Positions 37,401-45,589 are shown, counted from the first letter of the stretch. The stretch is 64,000 nucleotides of DNA from Sediminicola sp963974715 (GCA_963974715.1 CAXBDK010000005.1:247152-311151); one strand, 5' to 3'. The notes: generated by a model from the letters alone, not told the origin. Numbers and translations are program-made.

Positions 37401-38126
37401 ATGGCTACCGAAGGTGTCCTTGCCCGCATATTTTCCGTTGCTGAAAATAGGGTGGTGCATGGCGATGACAATGTTCTTGTCCTGTCCGTCATTTATAAGG
37501 CCCTCCAGCTCTTCCGCAAAACGTAGGCGGGTAACAATATTGGTACATTTTTTATTGATACCCTCCACTTTGTCCCAATTTGCGATGAACCATTCGGAAT
37601 CGATCAAGATAAGATCAAGCTGGTCGTTGATTTCCATCCGCTCCAAGGGACAGGCATTTTCCGGAAAAAAATGGGTGTTTTCCCTTTTACTGTCCTTAAT
37701 GAACTCTTCTACCCGCTCCATATCGTCCGAGTTCCTTTCCTTCCATTCAAAATCGCCGGGAATAAATATCGTCTGCCCTTTAAAGTTCTTGGTAAGGTCC
37801 ATCAATCGGGCAATACCTTTCTTGTCCCTGTTCCAGGTTCCTTCCTTACCGCTTATATTATCGCCCGTAAATATCAAAGTACTGTTTTTTGGGGCATCTA
37901 TGAGATGGGCCTCCAATGCGGCAAGGGCATCACTGGAATCTTCTTCCTTTAAGGTACCGAGTCCCCCGGCGAGATAAAAAGTATGTGATATTGCCGATTC
38001 CCGTTCGGGGGAAGTTGCGGCCGATGGTGACTGTTGGGGCCTGTAAGTGGCACAACCTTGTAAACATAATTGCAGTAGCGCCGTAAAAGCCAACTGGACC
38101 GCAATGGTCTTTTGTGAATATTTCAT
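34398..38126 (-). CDS. Lipoprotein fusion: degenerate metallophosphatase, atypical kinase-like domain, BamA-type beta-barrel
   Basis: 1242 residues. Signal peptide with lipobox LQGC. Domain 1 (about 45-330) follows the calcineurin-like phosphatase order with GDN (about 87), MHHPIFS (about 223) and SGHEQSLQ (about 293), but the first metal motif is AGGLG (about 52) and GNHDW is GDFEW (about 124), so activity is doubtful. Domain 2 (about 425-760) has GGGHQSSSLRL, GDWDRHQDQW (623) and PRDRDGAF (about 649), the HipA/FAM20-like kinase landmarks shared with the protein at 10850-12145. The last 360 residues are an Omp85-type barrel with GGDNGLRGFRNERF and a terminal strand ending FGFGF. Domains 1 and 2 would face the periplasm or the surface. 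Not a fusion artefact: the frame is open throughout. Confidence 0.8.
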   Translation of the reverse strand: MKYSQKTIAVQLAFTALLQLCLQGCATYRPQQSPSAATSPERESAISHTFYLAGGLGTLKEEDSSDALAALEAHLIDAPKNSTLIFTGDNISGKEGTWNRDKKGIARLMDLTKNFKGQTIFIPGDFEWKERNSDDMERVEEFIKDSKRENTHFFPENACPLERMEINDQLDLILIDSEWFIANWDKVEGINKKCTNIVTRLRFAEELEGLINDGQDKNIVIAMHHPIFSNGKYAGKDTFGSHMLPLPVVGSIVNRIGDWGGFSDRDLYSRRYNYLRILVSSLARKSDRITLVSGHEQSLQYLEGGDIHQVVSGSLGEATATHLSDDVIIAVGGTLPYSGVYTHGARGFAKLEYYKDGASKVSFISTDPQVGPASFEILPALPNTGNAPKAIANSEQYIKTSVLEDEKDLDLDRTGFYTFLWGDRYRSYFGKQITAKTVQLDTLYGGLKVSKQGGGHQSSSLRLEDGNGKEFAMRSLKKNALKYLKSQIMGISYEADDYKGTWTEEIVADFFTTAHPYIQLVISPMAREVDVNHASPELFYVPRQESLGALNEEYGDQLYFIEERPSDEQKNYTGFSQADPNLPGKVPDFESTTDMLEQIKGDESDYVDERAYVRARIFDMLIGDWDRHQDQWRWVQYEPANGDKRFIPVPRDRDGAFAKFDGFAMPIIKWFVPTTRFWQSYGPEPDNVKWLNAQGNSLDRALVTEHGADIWTEEAKFIQEHLTMETIDRAFLRLPKEVRDSTAAKIKSDLVLRLKNLREMATEYGNYLNKVVALTGTEKDDLIEVTRLPNGETKVVIKRLLSDQKNEVVLERTLNRQRTKEIWLYGLGDDDQFVVDGQGDHEIFIRIIGGYGEDSYKVENTKALKIYDWKWEDSHFEESEPAKQLSNIYTTNTYHWRYFKENTNILVPNAGFRTDDGLFLGVTNVYTNNGFNGNPFRQQHSINANYYFRFQGVELDYKGIFANIFPKWNFEVDGYFTNDRFSNNYFGEGNETDNPDGELGRDFNRARMRQVKLKAGLAYRTLKIKALYESFKIAEGGGRYFVPENVDSQVFQSQDYVGSEVSLYYYDDDADDFPTKGLYVGFTGGYKANLGLKDNSFGYLALKFGFNQKLVPSGNLVLGSNAEYRTNLGDEYFFYHAPSIGGDNGLRGFRNERFTGDAYFYQSSDLRLRLKKYITAVAPVTVGLYGGFDYGRVWLDGEDSNKWHTSQGGGLWISGYRFLAFNIGYFNSVDGNMVQVGFGFGF

Positions 38127-38657
38127 CTAATATAATTTGAACGATCTTACGGAACACAAATTTCCGATGGGCATCTTTATCGATCATTCTGTTAACCCTT
38201 TCAAACGTACCAACCTAGAGCATCCATTATGGATGGCCAAAAATTTGGGATTGGAATTTGCAATAATAAGAAGAAGTCTTAAATTCCAATGTCACAAAAC
38301 CACTTTTAGTTGACACAATTGGCCAAATGACCGTTTCTACCGACAGCATCAATAAAAAATGGTATTGCATCAAAGACAGATCGCCTCGCCCTTTACCTTT
38401 ACAAAACTTCCGGAATAACCGGATCCAAGTAAAACTTTATTTTGGAAGAGGAGGCTAATTTAACCTTTATGGCATTGGGGGTTTTTCAAGACCCATTTTT
38501 GCTTTGACTTATTGAGAATTTTTATTGATCCCTGTAATCGATCAGGGCAACCAACAATCGACCCCAGCATCTTCATGTGGGATTTTATTTTTGGTCACTT
38601 TCCGATACATGGGATAGAAGAACGATATATAACACGGTGCGCAACTTAAGAAGGAAT
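38127..38657. other. Divergent intergenic region, 531 nt
   Basis: Contains a long inverted repeat (38250-38290) and a short one, CATCCA-TTA-TGGATG (38221-38235). No gene or RNA recognised. Confidence 0.5.
38250..38290. repeat. Perfect 10-bp inverted repeat with 21-nt spacer
   Basis: ATTGGAATTT (38250-38259) and AAATTCCAAT (38281-38290). About 125 nt upstream of the fusion gene; no T-run, so an operator or structured RNA is more likely than a terminator. Confidence 0.6.
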
Positions 38658-39266
38658 ATGATGACGAAACAAGAACAGGTCCAATTATTGAACATTGCAG
38701 ATACGGAACATGAAATATTCGGATTGTTAAAACAACGGTGGAGTCCACGCACCTTTAAGGAAGATTCCATATCCACGACGGATATGAACAAATTGTTCGA
38801 AGCGGCAAGATGGTCGCCCAGCTCCAATAACGAACAGCCTTGGAGGTTCATATATGCCACTAAGGGCACCCAAGCCTATAAAAAAATCGTGGATTGCCTT
38901 AGCGCCTTTAATAAAAAATGGGCTCCGAACGCGCCTGTATTATTGTTGACCGCCTATAGGGAAAGGACGAAGGATGGGAAGGAAAATTTCCATGCGCTCC
39001 ATGATTTAGGGCTTTCCTTGGGCCTAATGACGGTCCAAGCACAATATATGGGTATTGGTTTGCACCATATGGCGGGTGTGGATTGGAAAAAGGCAACCGA
39101 TGTCTTTGGTGTGCCGGAAGGATATCATATAACAACCGCAATTGCCTTGGGCTATTACGGGGGATCCCTTACCACTTTGCCCAAAGATCTGCAATCACAG
39201 GAGACTGCGGAACGCAGCAGGTTATTACAGGAAGAATTTGCCTTTGAGGGCAAATGGGGGAAATGA
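38658..39266 (+). CDS. Nitroreductase family protein
   Basis: 202 residues. FMN-binding NADH/NADPH oxidoreductase fold: LLKQRWSPRTFKED (the conserved R-S-x-R-x-F type motif), LFEAARWSPSSNNEQPWRFIYA, LGLSLGLMTVQAQYMGIGLHHM and ITTAIALGYYG. Such enzymes reduce nitroaromatics, quinones or enones. The start is ATG 38658 (or the next codon, 38661), preceded by AAGGA; the frame is open further upstream to 38577 but without family similarity. Confidence 0.92.
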   Translation: MMTKQEQVQLLNIADTEHEIFGLLKQRWSPRTFKEDSISTTDMNKLFEAARWSPSSNNEQPWRFIYATKGTQAYKKIVDCLSAFNKKWAPNAPVLLLTAYRERTKDGKENFHALHDLGLSLGLMTVQAQYMGIGLHHMAGVDWKKATDVFGVPEGYHITTAIALGYYGGSLTTLPKDLQSQETAERSRLLQEEFAFEGKWGK

Positions 39267-39332
39267 TCTTTTTTTGTACCTTGACCCATTCAAACAGACC
39301 TTGTAAAGGTTAGCGCCTTACCCCCGGTATAT

Positions 39333-41147
39333 ATGACCATAGAGATTGTCATGGTATTTTTGGTGTTGTTCACCACGGTACTATTTTTTGCACTGGAACT
39401 TTTCCCCATTGATAAAATTTCGTTTTTTATAATCGTTTCCTTGAGCATCCTACAGTTGGTCTCGCCAGAGGAGGCTATCAGCGGATTTTCAAATCCCGCT
39501 ACCATTACAGTACTGGCACTGATGATGCTCGCGATCGCCATGGAGGAAAATGGGGTCATCAATTGGCTGGTTTCAGGTCTGGGAAAGGTAAAATCCCTTC
39601 CCCTGTACCTAATGGCCCCCATTTTTATGTTCGTTACCGCAGGGATTTCGGCCTTTATCAGCACCACTGCAGTAGTGATCGTTTTTATTAAGATCATTAC
39701 CGAGCTGAAGGAAAAGTATAATATTTCACAAGCCAAGTTATTATTGCCCATTTCCTTTGCGGGCATACTGGGGGGATCGTGTACCCTTATGGGAACCTCT
39801 ACCAACCTTATCGTCAATTCCGTGGCACAGGATCTTGGGGCACCCAAACTTTCCTTTTTCGAATTCTCCGGTATGGGGCTTATTTTCTTGGTGATTTCCG
39901 TTATATTGATCACGATCGCAATTCAATGGCTGCCATGGGGAAAAAACCATACCATTAAGGAAGATTATGGATTGGATAATTTTATTACCACAGTAAAGAT
40001 AAACAACGGTTCCAATCTTGTGGGCAAGACCATAGAGGAAACTTTCTTACATGACAATGCCGATATATCCCTGCTCAAGCTCACCCGCAACAATCGAATG
40101 CACAACGCCCCTGGAAAATACATCACCCTACGGGAGGACGACACCCTCCTGCTAATGTGCGATCTTAAAAATCTCACCAAATTGAACCAGTCGGAAAACC
40201 TTACCATCTATGAAGGGGAGACTTTTCCCCCAGAGCAAGGAACTGAAGAAAAAGAGAATCAGGAATCCAGGCTGAACAAACGCACTTTTATCGAATTATT
40301 GGTATTACCAGGTTCTTCCCTTTTGGGAAAAACCCTGGGCATGTTACGAAGCTCCCTTTTACAGAACTCGATCCCCATTGCCATTAAAAAAAGGAAGACC
40401 CTAACAAAGACCAACGATCGATTGGTGCGCAACAGCAGGGACACCATGGTATTAAAACCGGGGGACCGACTATTGGTGGAAATGGAAAAAGAAAAGGTAG
40501 GGGCCCTTGCACAATTGGAAAATGTTGTGGTACTACAGGAATTGGGCGGCATTGGGACCACTTCCAAGTATAAAAAATATTTCTCCCTGTGCGTCCTTTT
40601 GTTGGTAATTGGATTGGCCGCCACTGGTGTCCTATCCATCCTCATTAGTTCGCTCACCGGGGTATTCCTATTGCTCTTCACCAAGAACCTTGATCTTAAC
40701 GAGGTATATAAAAAAGTTAATTGGCAGATCATATTCTTGCTAGCGGGAATGATACCATTGGGGACAGCCATGCACAACAGTGGTGCCGATATTTGGATCT
40801 CGGAACAGCTATTGGGGGTGTTGGGAAACAAGGCCGATTACATAGTCATCGGTAGCCTGTTCTTTGTTACCATGATCATGAGCGGTGTGGTGAGCAACAA
40901 CGCTACGGCCATTATAATGACCCCCATTGCCCTAGCTGTGGCGCAGGGCATGGATATGGATGTCAAACCGTTTATACTGGCGGTGATGTTTGCCGCCAAC
41001 TTCAGTTTTTTCACCCCAATGGGCTATCAGACGAACACCCTCATCTACGGGATGGGCGATTACAAGTTTAAACATTTCTTTATATTGGGCGGCGTACTTT
41101 CCCTGGTGCTATGGCTAGTGGCCACCATATTGCTCTCTACCCTATAA
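39333..41147 (+). CDS. SLC13 family permease with two TrkA-C (RCK_C) domains
   Basis: 604 residues. An N-terminal ArsB/CitM-type membrane half (PIDKISFFIIVSL, GFSNPATITVLALMMLA, GSCTLMGTSTNLIVNS) and a C-terminal half (MSGVVSNNATAIIMTPIALA, FFTPMGYQTNTLIY) flank a soluble centre (about 210-410) with two RCK_C-like repeats that start with NNGSNLVGKTIEE and PGSSLLGKTLGM. Members move divalent anions such as sulfate or dicarboxylates with sodium; RCK_C domains usually sense a small ligand. 66 nt after the nitroreductase. Confidence 0.92.
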   Translation: MTIEIVMVFLVLFTTVLFFALELFPIDKISFFIIVSLSILQLVSPEEAISGFSNPATITVLALMMLAIAMEENGVINWLVSGLGKVKSLPLYLMAPIFMFVTAGISAFISTTAVVIVFIKIITELKEKYNISQAKLLLPISFAGILGGSCTLMGTSTNLIVNSVAQDLGAPKLSFFEFSGMGLIFLVISVILITIAIQWLPWGKNHTIKEDYGLDNFITTVKINNGSNLVGKTIEETFLHDNADISLLKLTRNNRMHNAPGKYITLREDDTLLLMCDLKNLTKLNQSENLTIYEGETFPPEQGTEEKENQESRLNKRTFIELLVLPGSSLLGKTLGMLRSSLLQNSIPIAIKKRKTLTKTNDRLVRNSRDTMVLKPGDRLLVEMEKEKVGALAQLENVVVLQELGGIGTTSKYKKYFSLCVLLLVIGLAATGVLSILISSLTGVFLLLFTKNLDLNEVYKKVNWQIIFLLAGMIPLGTAMHNSGADIWISEQLLGVLGNKADYIVIGSLFFVTMIMSGVVSNNATAIIMTPIALAVAQGMDMDVKPFILAVMFAANFSFFTPMGYQTNTLIYGMGDYKFKHFFILGGVLSLVLWLVATILLSTL

Positions 41148-41157
41148 ATTGAGAAAT

Positions 41158-41298
41158 TTATGTTAGCAGTATTACTCCAAGCGCCAAGATCAGCACTATG
41201 ATTATGATAATCAGTGCCATTTGGACCTTGGAATCCCTTTGCAGCCTTTTCTGATCTGTTTTTTTTGAATCCATTTTTCCTTTTCCACCTTTCTGCAT
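41158..41298 (-). CDS. Small single-span membrane protein (46 aa)
   Basis: Short gene: start ATG 41298, stop TAA 41158-41160. The first 26 residues are hydrophilic and strongly basic (MQKGGKGKMDSKKTDQKRL...), followed by a purely aliphatic helix ALIIIIIVLILALGVILL to the end. The topology predicts a basic cytoplasmic tail. Function unknown. It converges on the SLC13 gene with a 10-nt gap. The composition contrast between the two halves argues for a real peptide rather than a chance frame. Confidence 0.6.
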   Translation of the reverse strand: MQKGGKGKMDSKKTDQKRLQRDSKVQMALIIIIIVLILALGVILLT

Positions 41299-41731
41299 AA
41301 TTTGTCAATTTAAGGGGTCATTGCGCACTGCCCTTCCAAAGGTAATTATACGATTCCCTTAAATGTGGACCCATAAAGTATAACTTTTGTTCCCTTTGAT
41401 TCTATTCCGCCCAAATAGTGTGCAACCCGACAATCAAGTCAAGGATATATCCAATAGAGCACCTTTTCAAAAATTCCCCAATTTAATTTTGACAATAAGT
41501 TACCGAAGAGTGAAACCATAGAAATGGGCCAGAAACCCGGAAGCCCTGCATCGCAAGGTTAGAAAGCTTTTTCGTCGAATATCGCACATGGCCTGCCCAG
41601 AGGCCGTTGATCTTTTGTTTCAATTGTTCCTTTGGTCAAAGATGGAGTATAATTCATATCATATGGGCAACATTTTAATTTTTCAGAAAATATTTCTTTA
41701 GGAACCTTAAAATCCCACGTGTTGGGCAAAC
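41299..41731. other. Intergenic region, 433 nt
   Basis: No gene recognised. A small GGCCT-AGGCC hairpin lies near 41590-41605. Confidence 0.4.
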
Positions 41732-42139
41732 ATGATGACCAAAATAGAACTACTTAAAAACCATCACCACAAGTTACGTTTTTTGATGGAAGAGATGATC
41801 GATCCGTACTGTGATGTCACCAAAGGCTTACGACTGGTGGAAGAACTTAAAAATGATCTGCATATCCATAAGGAAATACGAAGATCTTGCTTCTATCCAA
41901 TGTCCGAAGCAACGATACAAAAAGTGGATCTTCCCTATCGGGACGCCCAAAAGGAAGTGCAGCTTCTTTTGGAACGACTGGAGCAACTAAAAGCCAATTC
42001 CCCTATGTGGAAGGTGATCGCACTTTCTTTAAAAGAACGGATCGTTTCCATATTGGAAGAGGAGGAAGATAAACTGTACCATATGGTCATGACAGATCCG
42101 ACCCCATTTTTTAAGATTGGCCAAAATAGGGCCATCTGA
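41732..42139 (+). CDS. Helical protein of unknown function, possibly hemerythrin-like
   Basis: 135 residues, all-helical and charged. It starts MMTKIELLKNHHHKLRFLMEEM and has LHIHKEIRRSCFYPMSEA and EEEEDKLYHMVM, which echo the helix positions of HHE hemerythrins, but the canonical H/E ligand spacing is not met. First of four same-strand genes (to 43809) with 54-90 nt spacers, probably one transcript. Confidence 0.6.
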   Translation: MMTKIELLKNHHHKLRFLMEEMIDPYCDVTKGLRLVEELKNDLHIHKEIRRSCFYPMSEATIQKVDLPYRDAQKEVQLLLERLEQLKANSPMWKVIALSLKERIVSILEEEEDKLYHMVMTDPTPFFKIGQNRAI

Positions 42140-42195
42140 CCTTTAAAAGGAAATCCAAAGCGATACCGATAGCGGTTTAGCATAATATTAAAAAA

Positions 42196-42519
42196 ATGGA
42201 GAACTATTTAGAATTTTTTGCCGTATTCCTTTCGGGATTTGCCCTAGGATTTATCACCTTGATACTATGTGGAGAACTTCGGGAAAGTGCTATGGACAGG
42301 AAAGCGAACAGAGGGGATAGCACAGAGAACGACATACAGGACCCTGGGTTTATGACGGATATAAACGACGTTCTGAACACCGACCTTACCACACGTCAGT
42401 CTTATTTAGAATCAAAATTGGGGCTGTCACAGATCGCCTCACCCGTACGCACCAACAATTCCCTGGCATCCTTAAAGGAAAAAATCTTACAACTTAAGAA
42501 CAGAAACTTTTGGGACTGA
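42196..42519 (+). CDS. Hypothetical membrane-anchored protein (107 aa)
   Basis: One N-terminal membrane helix (about 6-27, FFAVFLSGFALGFITLILCG) and a hydrophilic, mostly cytoplasmic tail with a predicted helix at the C-terminus (SLASLKEKILQLKNRNF). No known family recognised. Lies between the helical protein and a DUF2383 gene in the same run. Confidence 0.65.
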   Translation: MENYLEFFAVFLSGFALGFITLILCGELRESAMDRKANRGDSTENDIQDPGFMTDINDVLNTDLTTRQSYLESKLGLSQIASPVRTNNSLASLKEKILQLKNRNFWD

Positions 42520-42573
42520 AGTATATAGATTTTAGTATTGTTGGATCAGCTTCTAAACCCTTAAAAAAAGAAC

Positions 42574-43017
42574 ATGGCCCCCTACCCCCCTGAAATTGGA
42601 AAGAGACTTTCCGTGTTATTGCAAAGAATCCGTGAAGATGGGAAGGGGTTCGGTCGTGCGGCCGACAATGCGAAACATCCCGGTCTTAAGGATTTGTTTG
42701 ACGAAAAATCCCATCAGCGTACAGAGTTCTATCAAATCCTGAAGCGTGAACTGCTGGATAATGGACTTCCAATATCCGTAGAAACCGACAAAGATAAGGG
42801 AAGGACATGGATGGACATCAAGGCCCTTTTTTCAACGGACAGTGACGAAGCCATGCTACGGGAAGCGGTCTCAGTGGAAAATTCGGCCATGGGCGAATAT
42901 GATAAACTTTTAAGTGAAATCGACCTCTATTCCACTACCAGAGAGATCCTCCGTTCCCAACGAGCGATGATCAGTAACGACAAAGACACCCTTAAGGCCA
43001 TGGCCGGTATGTTTTGA
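42574..43017 (+). CDS. PA2169-type four-helix-bundle protein (DUF2383)
   Basis: 147 residues. Fourth member of this family in the window; it shares WMDIKALFSTDSDEAMLREAV with the protein at 6907 almost residue for residue, plus the EYDKLL helix near the end. The N-terminal helix is LLQRIREDGKGFGRAADNA. Function unknown; probable stress protein. Confidence 0.87.
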   Translation: MAPYPPEIGKRLSVLLQRIREDGKGFGRAADNAKHPGLKDLFDEKSHQRTEFYQILKRELLDNGLPISVETDKDKGRTWMDIKALFSTDSDEAMLREAVSVENSAMGEYDKLLSEIDLYSTTREILRSQRAMISNDKDTLKAMAGMF

Positions 43018-43107
43018 CGGTGCCAAAATGCAAATGTGGCATTTATTTAATGGTTGGCAACTATGAAAATGGCAAATAGCGCATAAATTGCATAACAAAC
43101 AAGACCG

Positions 43108-43809
43108 ATGTTCTACAAACTATCAAATACCGCACCATTGAAAGGTTTGGAAAAGGAATTTGGACTTCCTTTCAAATTTCCTGGCCTTTATACCCCTGCC
43201 CCTGTTCTCAATGGACTTCGGGAAGTGCAATTGCCCGTTATCACCATGGAGCGCCCCTCTGAGGTTGGGTACGGTATTTGGGGACTTTTACCAAAGGAGT
43301 ATTCGGGGGAATGGGAGGTCTACCAGCGTTTTTCCAATACGCTCAATAAAGACCTGACCAGTATCTCATCCATAAATTGGCATTCAGAACTCCTCAGTCC
43401 AAAAAGATGTTTGATATTGGTGACGGGGTATTTTATCTCCCATTTATCCCAAGGCAGATTATATCCATTTTACGTGCACATGACCAACAATAGGCCTTTT
43501 GCCCTAGGCGGTATCTACACCGTTCTAGAGGATGGCTTTACCACATTTTCCCTTTTGATAGGTAACGGGACAAACGGCATCCCTACCTATATCCAGAACC
43601 TGGAACCAATGGCCCCCTTGGTAATCGACAAGGAAAACCGCAAAAACTGGTTGGATCTTTCCGCCAACGGCAAAAACCTCCATGAGATGAACGATGAGAT
43701 GGGTAAATTAGATCTTGTGGCCCATCCCATAAGGGAAGAAATGTCGTACGAAAATGGCAGTTACGAGCGTCTTGGAGAGGAACCAGTGGTATACCGAGCG
43801 GTACGATAG
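43108..43809 (+). CDS. SRAP (YedK/HMCES)-like protein lacking all but one catalytic residue
   Basis: 233 residues. The whole length follows the SOS-response-associated peptidase fold: IWGLLPKEY (WGxxP), SNTLNKD at the INAR-ET position, RCLILVTGYF at the RCLVPADGFYEW position, PFALGGIYTV and a PLVI strand. Active SRAP needs Cys2, Asn, Glu and His to cross-link abasic DNA. Here residue 2 is Phe, the Glu position is Ile110 and the His position reads Glu166; only the Asn may remain. It is therefore probably a non-catalytic DNA-binding paralogue. Last of the four-gene run from 41732. Confidence 0.72.
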   Translation: MFYKLSNTAPLKGLEKEFGLPFKFPGLYTPAPVLNGLREVQLPVITMERPSEVGYGIWGLLPKEYSGEWEVYQRFSNTLNKDLTSISSINWHSELLSPKRCLILVTGYFISHLSQGRLYPFYVHMTNNRPFALGGIYTVLEDGFTTFSLLIGNGTNGIPTYIQNLEPMAPLVIDKENRKNWLDLSANGKNLHEMNDEMGKLDLVAHPIREEMSYENGSYERLGEEPVVYRAVR

Positions 43810-43821
43810 TCCATACTTTTT

Positions 43822-44865
43822 TTAAGCGGTTTTTGAACGTTTTTCCTTGTTTTGGACCTGATTTAGATATGCCCTGGGCGATAGCCCGTATTTCTTTTTA
43901 AAGAGTTTGGAAAAATAACTTCGGGAATTGATCCCTATACGATAGCAAACTTCCGTTACGTTCAATTCCGTATCCTCCAAAAGTTCCTTTGCGCGTTCGA
44001 TCCTATAGTTCCTGATATATTCGTTTACCGAGGTCTTATATAGCAACATAAAGCCGTTCTGGAGGGAATTTTGATTGAGTCCCACCCTTTTGGCCAAGGA
44101 AACGATATTGTCCATATTCTCCAGTTCCTCCTCAATGATCTTAACCGCCTCTTCCACTTTTTCAATAGTGGCCTGCCTTAAGATCTTCCGTTTTCCGGGT
44201 TCACGTAAATCATCCCGATATTGTTGTAATTGGTGCGTAAGGATTTCGTAGGCCTTACCCTCCTTGTATACCGTCTTCATAAAATCGGTCAGCTCACATT
44301 CGGTAAATTCCTTGATGAATTTGGCGATATCCAGACTGTAATTTCCCTTGTACAGGAAAAGGTTTACCCCGTTCACATCGCGAAATAGTTTAACGATATC
44401 CTCGTTCATATCCATTAAATAGGATTCTATCTTTCCCTCGAACCGTTTTCGGTCCACTTCCAGCGAAAATACACAGATTGCCTTGTTTGCGGGAAAAGCG
44501 AGAACATGGTTGTTCTCCGGGGTACTGGATACTATAATATTTTGTAATCGGCTTATTTCATGTGCGTCCCCATCCCCTTCGAACTTATGGCTGATGGTAG
44601 ATTCCCTGTTAAAGATAAACTTCAAAGGGTGCACCACTCCTTTTTCCATTTCAAGTACCAGTTCTTCCTTTAAAAGACAATCGAATTCCAGCACCCCTAC
44701 ACCATTGTCAAAATGGGTTGCCTTAATAAAGCCCGAACCCAATTTTTTAGGGATCCGTACACAGTGTTCATTATTCTCAACTTCAACAGCGGTACTTAAT
44801 TTCGTAGAGACGCCCTCCACCATTTCCTGGACATTATAATCTTTTATCTGAATAGTGATTCCCAT
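43822..44865 (-). CDS. AraC family transcriptional regulator
   Basis: 347 residues. The C-terminal AraC helix-turn-helix pair is clear: SLAKRVGLNQNSLQNGF and LNVTEVCYRIGINSRSYFSKLFKKKYGLSPRAYL. The N-terminal 230 residues are a flavobacterial sensory domain with FIFNRESTISHKFEG and an IIVSS strand. It is a paralogue of the protein at 50151: same length, same domain order, and SRSYFSKxFKxKY in both. It is divergent from the DUF1328/lipoprotein genes, which are possible targets. Confidence 0.9.
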   Translation of the reverse strand: MGITIQIKDYNVQEMVEGVSTKLSTAVEVENNEHCVRIPKKLGSGFIKATHFDNGVGVLEFDCLLKEELVLEMEKGVVHPLKFIFNRESTISHKFEGDGDAHEISRLQNIIVSSTPENNHVLAFPANKAICVFSLEVDRKRFEGKIESYLMDMNEDIVKLFRDVNGVNLFLYKGNYSLDIAKFIKEFTECELTDFMKTVYKEGKAYEILTHQLQQYRDDLREPGKRKILRQATIEKVEEAVKIIEEELENMDNIVSLAKRVGLNQNSLQNGFMLLYKTSVNEYIRNYRIERAKELLEDTELNVTEVCYRIGINSRSYFSKLFKKKYGLSPRAYLNQVQNKEKRSKTA

Positions 44866-44999
44866 TGAAGTAATGTGTTAAGGCTACAAATATAACCAAT
44901 ACCTTGAAATTGATTCGGTAAATATTTACAGGCCTTTGGGCCACTTAATGGGATAAAGCTGGTATATGACACTTAAAACCACCTAAAAATGGGTGAAAA

Positions 45000-45007
45000 T
45001 GACGTCA
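45000..45007. promoter_or_regulatory. TGACGTCA palindrome between the AraC gene and the DUF1328 gene
   Basis: The same 8-bp palindrome occurs upstream of hsp20 (9554). In the AraC direction it reads TTATGACGTCATTTT, close to the hsp20 site. May be a shared operator or chance. Confidence 0.3.
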
Positions 45008-45129
45008 TAAGGTAATGAGTCAAAATTTAAAGCGATAGGGGCACCTGAAATGTTAAGATTTGGCCACTTTTGACATATGGAACGCAATATGTTCCGAACG
45101 ACAGTTTATTAACCTAAAAACAGTATGAT

Positions 45130-45291
45130 ATGTTACGATGGACAGTAACCTTTATTATCCTTGCGATAATAGCCGCCATTTTCGGATTCGGGGGCATAGC
45201 CGCCGGCGCCGCCAGTATAGCAAAGGTTTTATTCTTTATTTTCCTAATACTATTTATTCTTTCCCTAATTACAGGAAGGAAAAAAATATAA
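45130..45291 (+). CDS. DUF1328 small membrane protein (YtjA-like)
   Basis: 53 residues: MLRWTVTFIILAIIAAIFGFGGIAAGAASIAKVLFFIFLILF, the DUF1328 signature with its glycine-rich turn GFGGIAAGAA between two hydrophobic helices, ending GRKKI. Stress-induced in enterobacteria; function unknown. Followed after 81 nt by the lipoprotein gene. Confidence 0.92.
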   Translation: MLRWTVTFIILAIIAAIFGFGGIAAGAASIAKVLFFIFLILFILSLITGRKKI

Positions 45292-45372
45292 CCGTAGTTG
45301 TGGCTTGCGGGCCTTAAGGTAAATAATTCGCTTATGGCGATAAATCGAATCAGTAATTTTAAAAACAATAAT

Positions 45373-45555
45373 ATGAAAAAGGGATTCTTATTTTTAATGT
45401 TTGTCGTAATGACCACCATTTCCGTTAGCAGCTGTCGAGATCAAAAATCCGATGGTGAAAAAATAGAGGACGGAATAGAGGAAGTGGGCGATGACATTGA
45501 AGAAGGTGCAGAGGAAGTGGAAGATGAAATTGATGATGCCACCGATGACAATTAG
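45373..45555 (+). CDS. Small acidic lipoprotein (60 aa)
   Basis: ATG 45373 (MKKGFLF) gives a signal peptide with lipobox SVSSC. The mature chain is only about 38 residues and almost wholly acidic, with a repeating EEVxDDIEEGAEEVEDE heptad-like pattern suggesting a coiled coil. Entericidin-like in size but not in sequence. Function unknown. A terminator follows. Confidence 0.85.
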   Translation: MKKGFLFLMFVVMTTISVSSCRDQKSDGEKIEDGIEEVGDDIEEGAEEVEDEIDDATDDN

Positions 45556-45589
45556 TAGGTAGGATTTGTATTTGGTTTGTTATTTGGTG

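Noticed and set aside
38508..38520. Shared 13-mer CTTATTGAGAATT at 38508 and 56208
   Set aside because: Orientation and distance to genes differ; in AT-rich spacers it is probably chance.
41732..42139. Firm hemerythrin assignment
   Set aside because: Histidines are present but their spacing does not fit the HHE metal ligands.
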